Of a DNA stretch of 64,000 nt, positions 44,655 to 52,683 are shown one piece after another. The notes beneath the pieces were generated by a model. That model was not told the DNA's origin. It saw only the letters and a program-made list of their open reading frames with translations, and ran no database searches. The translations under genes were made by a program, and so were the position numbers. Within the stretch, counting starts at the first letter, position 1. Each line of letters begins with the position of its first letter. Source of the stretch: Draconibacterium halophilum (GTDB taxonomy: Bacteria; Bacteroidota; Bacteroidia; Bacteroidales; Prolixibacteraceae); the NCBI RefSeq assembly GCF_010448835.1, contig NZ_CP048409.1, positions 3,885,501-3,949,500 of the forward strand. Reading direction: 5' to 3'.

Positions 44655-45446
44655 ATGAAAAACCGCACAATAAATGAGGCCATTTTAGAAGTTTTTAAAA
44701 GAGAAGGAAAACCTCTTCCAATAAAGGAAATTTATAATAAAATCATTGAATACGATTTGTATCGATTTAGAGCGCAGAGGCCGGAGGATATTGTTCGAAT
44801 TCAGTTAAGAAGACATTGTGCAGAACTGGACTTTCCTACAGCCAGTTCAAAAAAATTATTCACCATAAATAAAGATGGTGCCTTTTTTAAGCTACAAAAA
44901 AAATCGAAACAACTTAATCGTGAGAAAAAAGATAATATATCAACTTTCGATGATTTAAAAGAACTTCACAAGAAGTATGTTCATAATTTTAAAAAAGATT
45001 TACTGACTCAGCTAAAAGAATTATCACCTACAGCATTTGAAGAGTTTGGAAAAAAGTTAATGACCGCATATGGTTTTAAAAAAATGGAGGTTACAAAAAA
45101 AACACGGGATGGTGGTATCGACGGATTCGGGGAATTAAAAATTGGCTTGGCCTCAATGAAGGTGGCTTTTGAATGTAAACGATGGACACGAAATACAGTA
45201 GGTAGACCTCTGGTTAGTCAGTTCCGTGGAGATATTCAAGGAAAATACCAACAAGGAATATACTTTACAACTTCTACTTTTTCAAAAGAAGCTAAAGAAT
45301 CATCTTTTCAAACTGGTGCAGTACCAATTATTTTGCTTGACGGATATTCAATCGTAGATTTAATGATTGAAAAGCGCTTTGGTGTTGATGTGGAAGAAAT
45401 CCCAGTTTATAGTAATGCGATGGATTTAGTTTTAGCGGACCAATAA
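44655..45446 (+). CDS. Mrr-type restriction endonuclease with winged-helix N-terminus
   Basis: About 263 aa from the ATG at 44655 (MKNRTINEAILEVFKREGK); a TTG at 44616 is unlikely. The N-terminal domain (about 1-75) is a HARE-HTH/winged-helix type, RTINEAILEVFKREGKPLPI. The C-terminal Mrr catalytic domain (about 125-260) has LSPTAFEEFGKKLMTAYGF, RDGGIDGFGEL with the catalytic Asp, and the ExK pair in AFECKRWTRN, then LVSQFRGDIQGKYQQGIYF. Mrr enzymes usually cut modified DNA. Here it could act with, or against, foreign modified DNA. It follows dndB by 64 bp, and a TTGACA hexamer lies at 44629-44634. Confidence 0.9.
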   Translation: MKNRTINEAILEVFKREGKPLPIKEIYNKIIEYDLYRFRAQRPEDIVRIQLRRHCAELDFPTASSKKLFTINKDGAFFKLQKKSKQLNREKKDNISTFDDLKELHKKYVHNFKKDLLTQLKELSPTAFEEFGKKLMTAYGFKKMEVTKKTRDGGIDGFGELKIGLASMKVAFECKRWTRNTVGRPLVSQFRGDIQGKYQQGIYFTTSTFSKEAKESSFQTGAVPIILLDGYSIVDLMIEKRFGVDVEEIPVYSNAMDLVLADQ

Positions 45447-45547
45447 GACAAGTTCCTATCGTGATTATATAGGAAAGTGTTAACTAGATCAAACTAAAAT
45501 TGCGAATCTCGTTACTAATGTTAAAAAGATTCTAACAATCGAAAATA

Positions 45548-46450
45548 TCAGCGACTCAGCCCTCTATCCCTGTTTTTCACCTTATACTTCATAGTTGGTT
45601 CCTTTTTACGCCGATTACTTCGCTCTATCAGCCGATTCACATCCCTCGCCCATTGTGCTAGCTGAAACTCGTCGATCATTGGAGAAGCAACTTGCTGCTC
45701 CTGTCCAACACTTTGAGAGTGATGAAATCGAGGCCTTTCTTCAAATTCAGAAAGCCGGATGGGATAGCGAACCGGGCTTCCGTTTTCATCCGTAATAAAA
45801 ACAACATGCCCTCTACCTGATTTCCGGACTTCCACATTAAACAGCTCCAGTGATTTGTTGTAAAGTTGTTTATTACTAACCGATTCGATCTGATTCAGCT
45901 GGTAAAACAAACTCTCCAGGTTTTGTTTCAGGTTTCTGCCTCCTGCCGAAAATTTCAGATTGGATTGAACCTGGCTCTGTTCTTTGGTCAGGTCATATCT
46001 TTGCTCCAGGGATTTAATAAACCGCTGCGTCTTTTGTTTCTCATAATCATCCCTGATCTTCTTAAACGTTGTTTTATCAATGCGTGTGGAAACAATATGA
46101 AAGTGTGTCCGGTCCAGGTCGGTGTGTTTGAAGACAAAGTAAGGTTGATTGCCGTATCCCAGGTGATCCATCAGGTTTCCGATCTCTGTACGCATCCCTT
46201 TATCTCCCAGTTTTACCAGGTCAGTCACCGTCGGATTCACAGAAATATGTAGTCCTTTCTTTTTTACACGGGTATTCATATCTTCAATCTTTTTAAGGGT
46301 ATTCAAGCGGTCCTGTTTGGTTCCGGCAAAAGGATTGATGGTTGGTGTATTGGCACTTTTATAAAATACAGCTTTCTTTTGTTCCACTTTCTTCTCATTG
46401 TAAAACAATGCGTTTTGCGTGCTGGTGGACTGATGGATGACAATAACCAT
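45548..46450 (-). CDS. Relaxase/mobilisation nuclease (MobB-like)
   Basis: 300-aa DNA-nicking relaxase that starts conjugative transfer at oriT. The catalytic metal-binding motif is FKHTDLDRTHFHIVSTRID (HxDxDxxHxH form, about 110). ISVNPTVTDLVKLGDKGMRTE upstream is typical of Bacteroidota MobA/VirD2-like relaxases. The N-terminal Tyr candidates (residues about 17 and 29, FYNEKK and FYKS) lie in the expected region. The C-terminal third is basic and variable. It starts 8 bp after the MobC stop. The gene is fairly short for a relaxase but appears complete. Confidence 0.9.
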   Translation of the reverse strand: MVIVIHQSTSTQNALFYNEKKVEQKKAVFYKSANTPTINPFAGTKQDRLNTLKKIEDMNTRVKKKGLHISVNPTVTDLVKLGDKGMRTEIGNLMDHLGYGNQPYFVFKHTDLDRTHFHIVSTRIDKTTFKKIRDDYEKQKTQRFIKSLEQRYDLTKEQSQVQSNLKFSAGGRNLKQNLESLFYQLNQIESVSNKQLYNKSLELFNVEVRKSGRGHVVFITDENGSPVRYPIRLSEFEERPRFHHSQSVGQEQQVASPMIDEFQLAQWARDVNRLIERSNRRKKEPTMKYKVKNRDRGLSR

Positions 46451-46458
46451 GGCAGGGA

Positions 46459-46827
46459 TTAGTTAAGTTGCTCTTGTAAAAAAGCAAGGCATTTCATCAT
46501 CATCTGAAAGGCTTGTTTTAACAATTTCCGGTCGTTATGGCCAACGTTATAGGCCGAAAATGAATTCATTTTTTTGGAAAGCTGATTCAGGTTAACACCG
46601 ATTTTATTGAGTTCAAAATCCAATTTCTGTAGTTGCTGACTGGTATTTTCATCCAGAGAAATAACTTTCTTGTCCAATCGTCTGAAGATCTGGGAACGTA
46701 CATAATCGCTCATACAGGGATAGCCTTCGGATCGGGTCAAGGCCTTTATCCGAAGCTTCTCATCCCTGCTTACCCTTACGAGCAGCATCTGGTCCCTTTT
46801 GTCATTTTTAGTGGATTTTGTTGGCAT
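46459..46827 (-). CDS. Relaxosome accessory protein MobC-like (RHH)
   Basis: 122-aa DNA-binding accessory protein that helps the relaxase open oriT. The N-terminal half has a ribbon-helix-helix pattern, LLVRVSRDEKLRIKALTRSE. The second half has the MobC signature LDFELNKIGVNLNQLSKKMN. It lies 8 bp upstream of the relaxase, as is common. The structured region at 46851-46956 is directly upstream of its start and is the natural oriT candidate. Confidence 0.88.
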   Translation of the reverse strand: MPTKSTKNDKRDQMLLVRVSRDEKLRIKALTRSEGYPCMSDYVRSQIFRRLDKKVISLDENTSQQLQKLDFELNKIGVNLNQLSKKMNSFSAYNVGHNDRKLLKQAFQMMMKCLAFLQEQLN

Positions 46828-46850
46828 TCTAAGCTATAATCTTCGTTTTA

Positions 46851-46956
46851 GGGGGAGGGGAATCCTTGTCGGTTTTGGAAAAACCGTCCGGCCCCTGCCG
46901 GGCAAGATGACAAGGCATTTGTATATACAAATGCACATCTTGCATTCCCCTCCCCC
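46851..46956. other. Candidate origin of transfer (oriT): nested inverted repeats
   Basis: A perfect 13-bp inverted repeat, GGGGGAGGGGAAT (46851-46863) and its complement (46944-46956), encloses three further structures. These are CGGTTTT-GGA-AAAACCG (46870-46886), CCGGC-CCCT-GCCGG (46888-46901), and a stem GCAAGATG/CATCTTGC (46902-46909, 46936-46943) around a perfect 20-bp palindrome (46915-46934). It lies 24 bp upstream of mobC and its relaxase, the classical place for oriT. The nick site cannot be identified by eye. Confidence 0.6.
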
Positions 46957-47005
46957 GTAGTTTTTTATTACTGTCTTTTCAAGGTCTTCTCAGGTCGTGG
47001 AATTT

Positions 47006-47671
47006 CTACCTTTCCATCTGAACTCCCTTGCTTTTTGCCATTTTCTTATCCTGTGCTTTTTCCTGTTTAAATTCAGAAAAATTAATGGTTCGATTCGCGG
47101 CATCTACTTGCAAGGAAGCTCCAAATTGTTTTCCATTTCTTCCGGTCATTTTATCCAGGTAAACTTTTTCGCCACGAGCCAGTTTTTGCTTTTGTTCGGC
47201 CGATAAAGTTGCCCCTTTAATCTTATCCGGCACTTTGATATTTTTTGTCCGGAGCGGTATTAGTTCATTGGTTTTCGGATCAAGTGCCAGGTAATAGCTG
47301 TCTTTTTTGCCATCCTTACCGGTGAGCTCGATGGTTTTTCCCAGGTTGCGTTCTGCCACCAGTTTGTTCCGCTCTTCCTGACTGAAGGTGTGCCCCATGT
47401 ACTTTTCAGGAATACTTAAACGCTGAATGGGATGTACTTTTACAGTTATAGATCCATCCTGTTCCTTTTTCAGACGTAGTTTTGCCGGAATTCGTTTTTG
47501 CTCGTCGTTAATTGTGGCGTTGATAGTGTAGAGTTTCTGACTACGAAATCCATTTAGAAAATCCTTTAGTTCATTCTGATCCATGCGACTAACAAATTCC
47601 TTGTCCACGCCCACTTTTTCCAGTTTTTCAAAAGGAATCTCTTCTTTTTTAATACGGGTACTTTGTTCCAT
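47006..47671 (-). CDS. DUF4099/DUF3945 domain protein of conjugative elements
   Basis: 221-aa protein. The N-terminal DUF4099-type segment (IPFEKLEKVGVDKEFVSRMD through LKLRKEQDG) is followed by two DUF3945-like repeats, IPEKYMGHTFSQEERNKLVA and VPDKIKGATLSAEQKQKLAR, each leading to a GKTIELTGKDGK- or GEKVYLDKMTGRNGK-type hairpin. Such proteins are common on Bacteroidota mobile elements, where a larger version is often fused to a topoisomerase or primase. Its role is unknown. It lies between the mob genes and the coupling protein. Confidence 0.82.
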   Translation of the reverse strand: MEQSTRIKKEEIPFEKLEKVGVDKEFVSRMDQNELKDFLNGFRSQKLYTINATINDEQKRIPAKLRLKKEQDGSITVKVHPIQRLSIPEKYMGHTFSQEERNKLVAERNLGKTIELTGKDGKKDSYYLALDPKTNELIPLRTKNIKVPDKIKGATLSAEQKQKLARGEKVYLDKMTGRNGKQFGASLQVDAANRTINFSEFKQEKAQDKKMAKSKGVQMER

Positions 47672-47714
47672 AATTAAATTTTTAAATGATTAATAAATAT
47701 GCTGTCTCTGGTGT

Positions 47715-49631
47715 TTATGCTTCATTTCGGAGTATGCCCACAATGTCGTTACAGATCTTATTGCGGTTATTTTCGAGTACTTTGTCAATGTGGTCGAAGT
47801 GATAGATGTCTGGTATGGTTTTAAATTGCTCTTCCTCTTTTTCAATGGCTGCAGTGTCCACATCTATCAGACAGTTAAAATTGCGCTGACTTACCTGCTG
47901 ACCAAAATTATCAGCTACCTGACCCACCATATAACCTTGTGGCAGTGTGGCAATTTTCCCTTCAGGTACCAGAAAATCCATTTGGGTAGAAATTGTCGAT
48001 GACTGCGTATTCCGGTTGATATTAATGGACTGTCGTTCCTGCAGGATTTTTCCCATCCGCCCCTGGATAAACTTGGCGGTTTCGCCGATGGATTGTCCGG
48101 CGAATACATTTCCAATGTTGGTTAACATGGCATTGGCCTGCTCTTTTCCATAGTCCCGGATTAGCTGATCGATGGTTTGCAGTCCTGCCAGCGTTGATAT
48201 TTTGTTACTTCTGGCTGTTGCAATCAGCGTATCCAGTCCCCGAAAGTAGATCGTTGGAAGCTCATCAAATATTAACGACGATTTATGCTTCCCTCTCTGA
48301 TTGATCACTTTCATCATCCGGGTGAGAAACAAGGACAGTACAGCTCCGTACATTTCTATTCGAAGCGGATTATTGGCCAGACAGACTACCTTGGGATTTT
48401 TTGGATTGTTAATGTCCAGTGAAAAATCATTGCCCGAACAAATCCAATAGATCTCTTTACTTATGATTTTGGCGATTGCGATTTTCAGACCTCCCAACTG
48501 GCCTTCCAGTTGTTTACTGGCTCCGCGTCTGTGTGCGTTTACAAAGGGATTGATGATGTTCTCTACATCCTTTTCTCTGGCAAGGATTGGAAACAGATCG
48601 TCGTAATCCAGCTGCAACAACTCGATGGCATGGGGTAAAGTGCAATATTCGCCTTTCTTGTATTTCTTCAGGAACCAGATTACGGCAGCGAAAAAGGAAA
48701 CGGCGGATTCTGCAAAAAACTCTCCCTGTTTACGGATCCACTCCCGATTAAGGTTATAGAGTACAGTTCTTGACGATTCAAAGGCATCGATGGGGCTTTC
48801 CATCAGTTCCGGTGCCAATGGATTACAACGATAAGATTTACGGATATCATCAAAGTTGATCACATAAAATCCGGTGCTTTCCGGTAAGGCCTTTTCTTTT
48901 TTGGCTTTCAGAAAATAGTTGTAGGTTACTTTTGACAGATCGGGGTATTTAAAGTCATACACGCACATGGCAAAACCTTTCTCCAGGTGTTGTTTGATAA
49001 ACGGCATCACTACTGAATAGGATTTTCCTGATCCGGGGGTACCGATTACAATGGTTCCCCGAAAGGGATTGACCACATTAATCCAGCCTTCATATTGTTT
49101 GTTTTTATACTGGTATAATGTTTCCAGATTGATGGAATACTCATTCTCCTCATAGCTCTGCTCCTGTGGGAAACTTTCATTTTCGAGGTTAAACCGGTCC
49201 TTCATCAGGTTCACATTGATCAGTTTGGAGATATTGTCAAAACCAATATTCAGCAAGACAAAACCAAAGAAAGAAAGCAGTATATACACCAAAGAAATTT
49301 TAAAAACCAATAAACTTCCCCAATACATTGCCAGCCCAATCAGTACCTGAATCACGATATTGGATACTTTCAGGTCACGGTCTTTCTTCGCTTTAGTGCC
49401 GATACAGGTAATAATCAAAAATCCCAGGCATATTGTTTTAGCCAATGCAGTGTTTTTCAGGTATGTCATGGCAACCAGCTTGTCTGTTACGGCTGAAAAT
49501 TCCGGGATGTACAGTCCTTTCTCCATAAAATAATGGAGCTGACTGATATAAAGCACCACAAAAAGCAGCAGGTAAGAAAAGAACCTGAAACCTTCGTGCA
49601 GACGTTGTAATTCCCTGGATTCGTTGATCAT
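47715..49631 (-). CDS. Type IV coupling protein (TraG/VirD4 family)
   Basis: 638-aa inner-membrane ATPase that delivers the relaxase-DNA complex to the secretion channel. The N-terminal 150 residues have about four membrane helices, from FFSYLLLFVVLYISQLHYF to VLIGLAMYWGSLLVFKISLV. Walker A is VIGTPGSGKSYSVVMPFIKQ (about 195-215), and Walker B is SLIFDELPTIYFRGLDTLI. ISTLAGLQTIDQLIRDYGKE is the TraG-type motif. In Bacteroides elements this gene is called mobC/bctA-like; I use the functional name. It follows TraN in transcription order. Confidence 0.92.
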   Translation of the reverse strand: MINESRELQRLHEGFRFFSYLLLFVVLYISQLHYFMEKGLYIPEFSAVTDKLVAMTYLKNTALAKTICLGFLIITCIGTKAKKDRDLKVSNIVIQVLIGLAMYWGSLLVFKISLVYILLSFFGFVLLNIGFDNISKLINVNLMKDRFNLENESFPQEQSYEENEYSINLETLYQYKNKQYEGWINVVNPFRGTIVIGTPGSGKSYSVVMPFIKQHLEKGFAMCVYDFKYPDLSKVTYNYFLKAKKEKALPESTGFYVINFDDIRKSYRCNPLAPELMESPIDAFESSRTVLYNLNREWIRKQGEFFAESAVSFFAAVIWFLKKYKKGEYCTLPHAIELLQLDYDDLFPILAREKDVENIINPFVNAHRRGASKQLEGQLGGLKIAIAKIISKEIYWICSGNDFSLDINNPKNPKVVCLANNPLRIEMYGAVLSLFLTRMMKVINQRGKHKSSLIFDELPTIYFRGLDTLIATARSNKISTLAGLQTIDQLIRDYGKEQANAMLTNIGNVFAGQSIGETAKFIQGRMGKILQERQSININRNTQSSTISTQMDFLVPEGKIATLPQGYMVGQVADNFGQQVSQRNFNCLIDVDTAAIEKEEEQFKTIPDIYHFDHIDKVLENNRNKICNDIVGILRNEA

Positions 49632-49665
49632 TACTGGAAGTTTAGAATATTAGAAGGTCAGAATC

Positions 49666-50466
49666 TTAAAATGAGTTGGCCTTCAGGATGGCTTTGTTTT
49701 TCACTTCCAGCGTTAGTTTTCTACCGGTATTTCCCAGGGCTTTTTCCAACAGTTCTATTTTCAGGATACGTTTGTCGGGAATAATAAACTTGGGTATTAC
49801 GATGATTTCGCGTAAGGTTGTTTTGGCCGGTATAAACTCCCATTTGTAATGACGATAGAGTTCTTCAACCTGATATTCCTGGACATTGGTGGCTTTTACC
49901 TGCTTCCTGTCATCGATCCACCAGTGAATGGCTTCCATATCCAGAACCATATTGGTGGTATTGGTGATCTCCAATTCAAAAAACAGCAAATCCTGTTTTA
50001 GATAAAGGTTTCTCAAACGAAAAATAATACCGTCTTTCTTGTTTTTTGTCTGAATCGATTTTTGCTTACAATCATTGAGAATCTGGCCACACAATTCTTT
50101 TAGCAGATATTCCGGTACCGGTCCTATATTTATATTTCCGGCAATCTGTCCGATAAAATCTTCCAGTTGATAAGAAATGTTATTCGTATCAGAATACTTT
50201 ACAAACAAGGAATACGAGCGATTGGCACTTACAACGGTCAATGAGGATTCTCCTTCAAAATCATCTACAGCTTTTACCCGGATCATATTCGGTTGTTCGG
50301 GAACGACTTCCGCAATTAGTTTATCAGTATCTCCCACCTGTACATAGGTGATCTTCTCCTTTGCAATCAGGTGAGTGGTTTTATTTTGGCAGATTTCTAT
50401 TTGGTTCTGGGCATTTATTGCCAGTGAAAAGAAAAAATATACGATGATTAATAGTGACTGTTTCAT
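49666..50466 (-). CDS. traN: Conjugative transfer protein TraN (VirB9-like, DUF4138)
   Basis: 266-aa secreted protein. The signal peptide is MKQSLLIIVYFFFSLAINAQ. The body is mostly beta strands; the segment DGIIFRLRNLYLKQDLLFFE followed by ITNTTNMVLDMEAIHWWIDD matches DUF4138/TraN. It would be the outer-membrane-core component, the counterpart of VirB9, in the Bacteroides T4SS. It starts 5 bp after the TraM stop. It is somewhat shorter than CTnDOT TraN, fitting the compact operon. Confidence 0.85.
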   Translation of the reverse strand: MKQSLLIIVYFFFSLAINAQNQIEICQNKTTHLIAKEKITYVQVGDTDKLIAEVVPEQPNMIRVKAVDDFEGESSLTVVSANRSYSLFVKYSDTNNISYQLEDFIGQIAGNINIGPVPEYLLKELCGQILNDCKQKSIQTKNKKDGIIFRLRNLYLKQDLLFFELEITNTTNMVLDMEAIHWWIDDRKQVKATNVQEYQVEELYRHYKWEFIPAKTTLREIIVIPKFIIPDKRILKIELLEKALGNTGRKLTLEVKNKAILKANSF

Positions 50467-50471
50467 GACGA

Positions 50472-51626
50472 TTATTTTTGATTGATGATATAAACCAGTG
50501 TGTTTTTCTTGACGGTTACTTTTTTCAGACGTACCCGTTTGAGCATAGTTTGGGCAGCCCGGTCAGCTGCACGGATTCCGGTATAGGTCAGCGGATTGTT
50601 TGTAACGCCCATCAGCGAAGAGGTATTGGTAGAAGCACTCACCTCCTGGTAAACTTTACGAGCTGCATTATCAGGAACATAAAGTCCTTCCAGTCCATCC
50701 AGGTCGTAGATCGCAAGTTTTACCGGAACAAAGTTTTCCTGAACAGGCATTTGGGTGATCTCTATAAGTAGCCGTTCATTTTTGATCTTGCAGATCCCAT
50801 AGATAAATGTGTTGCGTGGCATTTTCAGAGCATTGATCCGGGTGTCTTCCAGCAGGCGCAGTTTTACGCGGTTACCATTCAACACCGTTGCGGTTTCATA
50901 AATCTCTGCTTTGATCAGGTCATGTTCTGTCTTCTCTTCTCTGTTAAATCCTGACGATCTTTTTTTCTCCAGGGTAAAGGACCGGTTTTGTATGGCCTCG
51001 ATCTGTTGCAACCGTCCCTGAGCTTGTTGAAGCGTATATTTTAGAGAATCATTTTTACGGTTAAGCACCATGTTCTGATCGATGATTTCATCCAGTTCTT
51101 CGATGCCGGTTGTTGGTGTTGTTGATCCTATTGACTTGGTTGTTTTGACCTGATTTTTAACAATTGGCTCTTTAAGCTTATTTTGGTGTTGTATAGAAGT
51201 TGTTTTTACATTTTTTCTCACTTCCGGTTCACCTTGTAGTTCCTGCTGTAGTTGCTTTTCTTTATTTCGGATATGAGCAAGGATTTCTTTCTGATCTGCA
51301 TTTTCATCCAACAAAGTGTTGTCCTGCTCTATTGTATCCAGAAGACTCACCTCTTTGGGCTGGGTGGTATCATTTACATTCACCTCTGGTACTTCTGCCA
51401 CCTGCTGATCATCCTTCTGATAAGCTTCCATTTTATCATAGATTTCAATGGAATTATCGGCATCCGGCAGGTCATAGTTTATTCCTTTATTCGGAGACTG
51501 TGCAAGCTTCTCCTTTTCCTCTTTAGCTCCTCCACCACCCAATACCCAGAAGATCAAAATCAGAAAGGGTAATAATACCAGTGGAAGAATAAAGAGGGCT
51601 TTATTTTTTATCAAAATTTTCTTCAT
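50472..51626 (-). CDS. traM: Conjugative transfer protein TraM (VirB10-like)
   Basis: 384-aa protein with a short cytoplasmic start, one membrane helix (LFILPLVLLPFLILIFWVLG, about 10-30), a long flexible periplasmic segment rich in Gln, Glu, Lys and Thr (about 60-200) and a compact C-terminal domain with TRINALKMPRNTFIYGICKI and IYDLDGLEGLYVPDN. This is the TraM layout, the VirB10-like part that spans the periplasm. Its start overlaps the small TraL-like gene by 26 bp. Confidence 0.88.
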   Translation of the reverse strand: MKKILIKNKALFILPLVLLPFLILIFWVLGGGGAKEEKEKLAQSPNKGINYDLPDADNSIEIYDKMEAYQKDDQQVAEVPEVNVNDTTQPKEVSLLDTIEQDNTLLDENADQKEILAHIRNKEKQLQQELQGEPEVRKNVKTTSIQHQNKLKEPIVKNQVKTTKSIGSTTPTTGIEELDEIIDQNMVLNRKNDSLKYTLQQAQGRLQQIEAIQNRSFTLEKKRSSGFNREEKTEHDLIKAEIYETATVLNGNRVKLRLLEDTRINALKMPRNTFIYGICKIKNERLLIEITQMPVQENFVPVKLAIYDLDGLEGLYVPDNAARKVYQEVSASTNTSSLMGVTNNPLTYTGIRAADRAAQTMLKRVRLKKVTVKKNTLVYIINQK

Positions 51627-51933
51627 TGATGTATGATTTTAATTGGTTTTCAAATGAATCCACCGGTAACTCAAAAGCGGAGCTACCGCTGTTTGTTGGT
51701 GCATTGATTATTGGTTCGGCCAATGGTGCTTCCACCTGATGTGGCTTTACCTTTCCGGTCGGGAACCAGATAAACGAGATGGCAAACAGGGCAAACAGAA
51801 AAGCAGTGATCAAAATCCATTTGCTTTTTCGTTTCAAAGGATCAAGGTTTTTGTCTTTATCGTCCAGTTCGTTTACCCAGCGGGTAAAGCGACTGACATC
51901 TTTGGGGTGTTGAATGTTGCTTTTATTATTCAT
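51601..51933 (-). CDS. Small membrane protein, TraL-like position
   Basis: 110-aa protein with a charged cytoplasmic N-terminus (about 1-36), one membrane helix (WILITAFLFALFAISFIWF) and a periplasmic tail. It lies between TraK and TraM, where TraL is found in Bacteroides transfer operons, and overlaps traM by 26 bp. Sequence alone does not name it; position and size do. Confidence 0.65.
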   Translation of the reverse strand: MNNKSNIQHPKDVSRFTRWVNELDDKDKNLDPLKRKSKWILITAFLFALFAISFIWFPTGKVKPHQVEAPLAEPIINAPTNSGSSAFELPVDSFENQLKSYINEENFDKK

Positions 51934-51944
51934 GGTATTAGCAG

Positions 51945-52571
51945 TTAGAATGATTTTCTGCGGATGCTTTCCAGGTCTTTGTTCTCATCGATCCGCCAGT
52001 TTTCCATCAGAAAACCGTGTGGATTATTATCCGTTCGTGATATGTTCCGCAGATAACCGGAGGTCTTCAGGCTGCGGATCGTGATATTGGATTTACGAAC
52101 GATCTTCTGCTTCCCTATAAAAGTGAAGCGATAGGGATAAGCTGAAAAATCCAGCTTTATAGAATCAGTCTGCAGGGTCATGCTGATATCTGAAGCGATG
52201 ACCTGGTTATACAGGTTATTCTCCTTAAAGGCCTGGTACTGCTCCATGGCACTCCGGTCAGCCAGATACAAGGCTTCCCTGACATTGTTTTCAATGTAGG
52301 TTTTATCGGGTTCCAGGGTAAAAAACAGTTCATGGAAGCGTTTTACATGATCCCGGGCTTCCGCGTCCCTGTTCTCACTGATATCTTCCCTGAGAGCTAC
52401 CAGCAGGGATTTACCGTTATCAAGCACATAGATCTTCTCTTTGGAAAGCTCCACCAGTTGCACCGACTCATAATAGATGTAACTACTTACCCCCATCAGC
52501 GAAAGGCTGATCAAAACCAGCACGTAAACGATAAAGCGGAACTTACGTTGTATATCAAATTGTTTATGCAT
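51945..52571 (-). CDS. traK: Conjugative transfer protein TraK (VirB8-like)
   Basis: 208-aa bitopic membrane protein with an N-terminal helix RFIVYVLVLISLSLMGVSSYIYY (residues about 12-34) and a periplasmic domain. Typical TraK segments are ARDHVKRFHELFFTLEPDKT, IASDISMTLQTDSIKLDFSA and RKSNITIRSLKTSGYLRNIS followed by NNPHGFLMENWRI. It is thought to be the VirB8-like assembly factor. It lies 11 bp upstream of the TraL-like gene; a 112-bp gap separates it from TraJ. Confidence 0.92.
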   Translation of the reverse strand: MHKQFDIQRKFRFIVYVLVLISLSLMGVSSYIYYESVQLVELSKEKIYVLDNGKSLLVALREDISENRDAEARDHVKRFHELFFTLEPDKTYIENNVREALYLADRSAMEQYQAFKENNLYNQVIASDISMTLQTDSIKLDFSAYPYRFTFIGKQKIVRKSNITIRSLKTSGYLRNISRTDNNPHGFLMENWRIDENKDLESIRRKSF

Positions 52572-52683
52572 TTCTTTTTAAATAATGAATTCGTAAATGA
52601 TAGAATTGACCGTTACTTCATACGATTAAGATTAATTGATTTCTATGGTATCGTATGTAATTCCTCCCGACTCTCGTCGGGAC

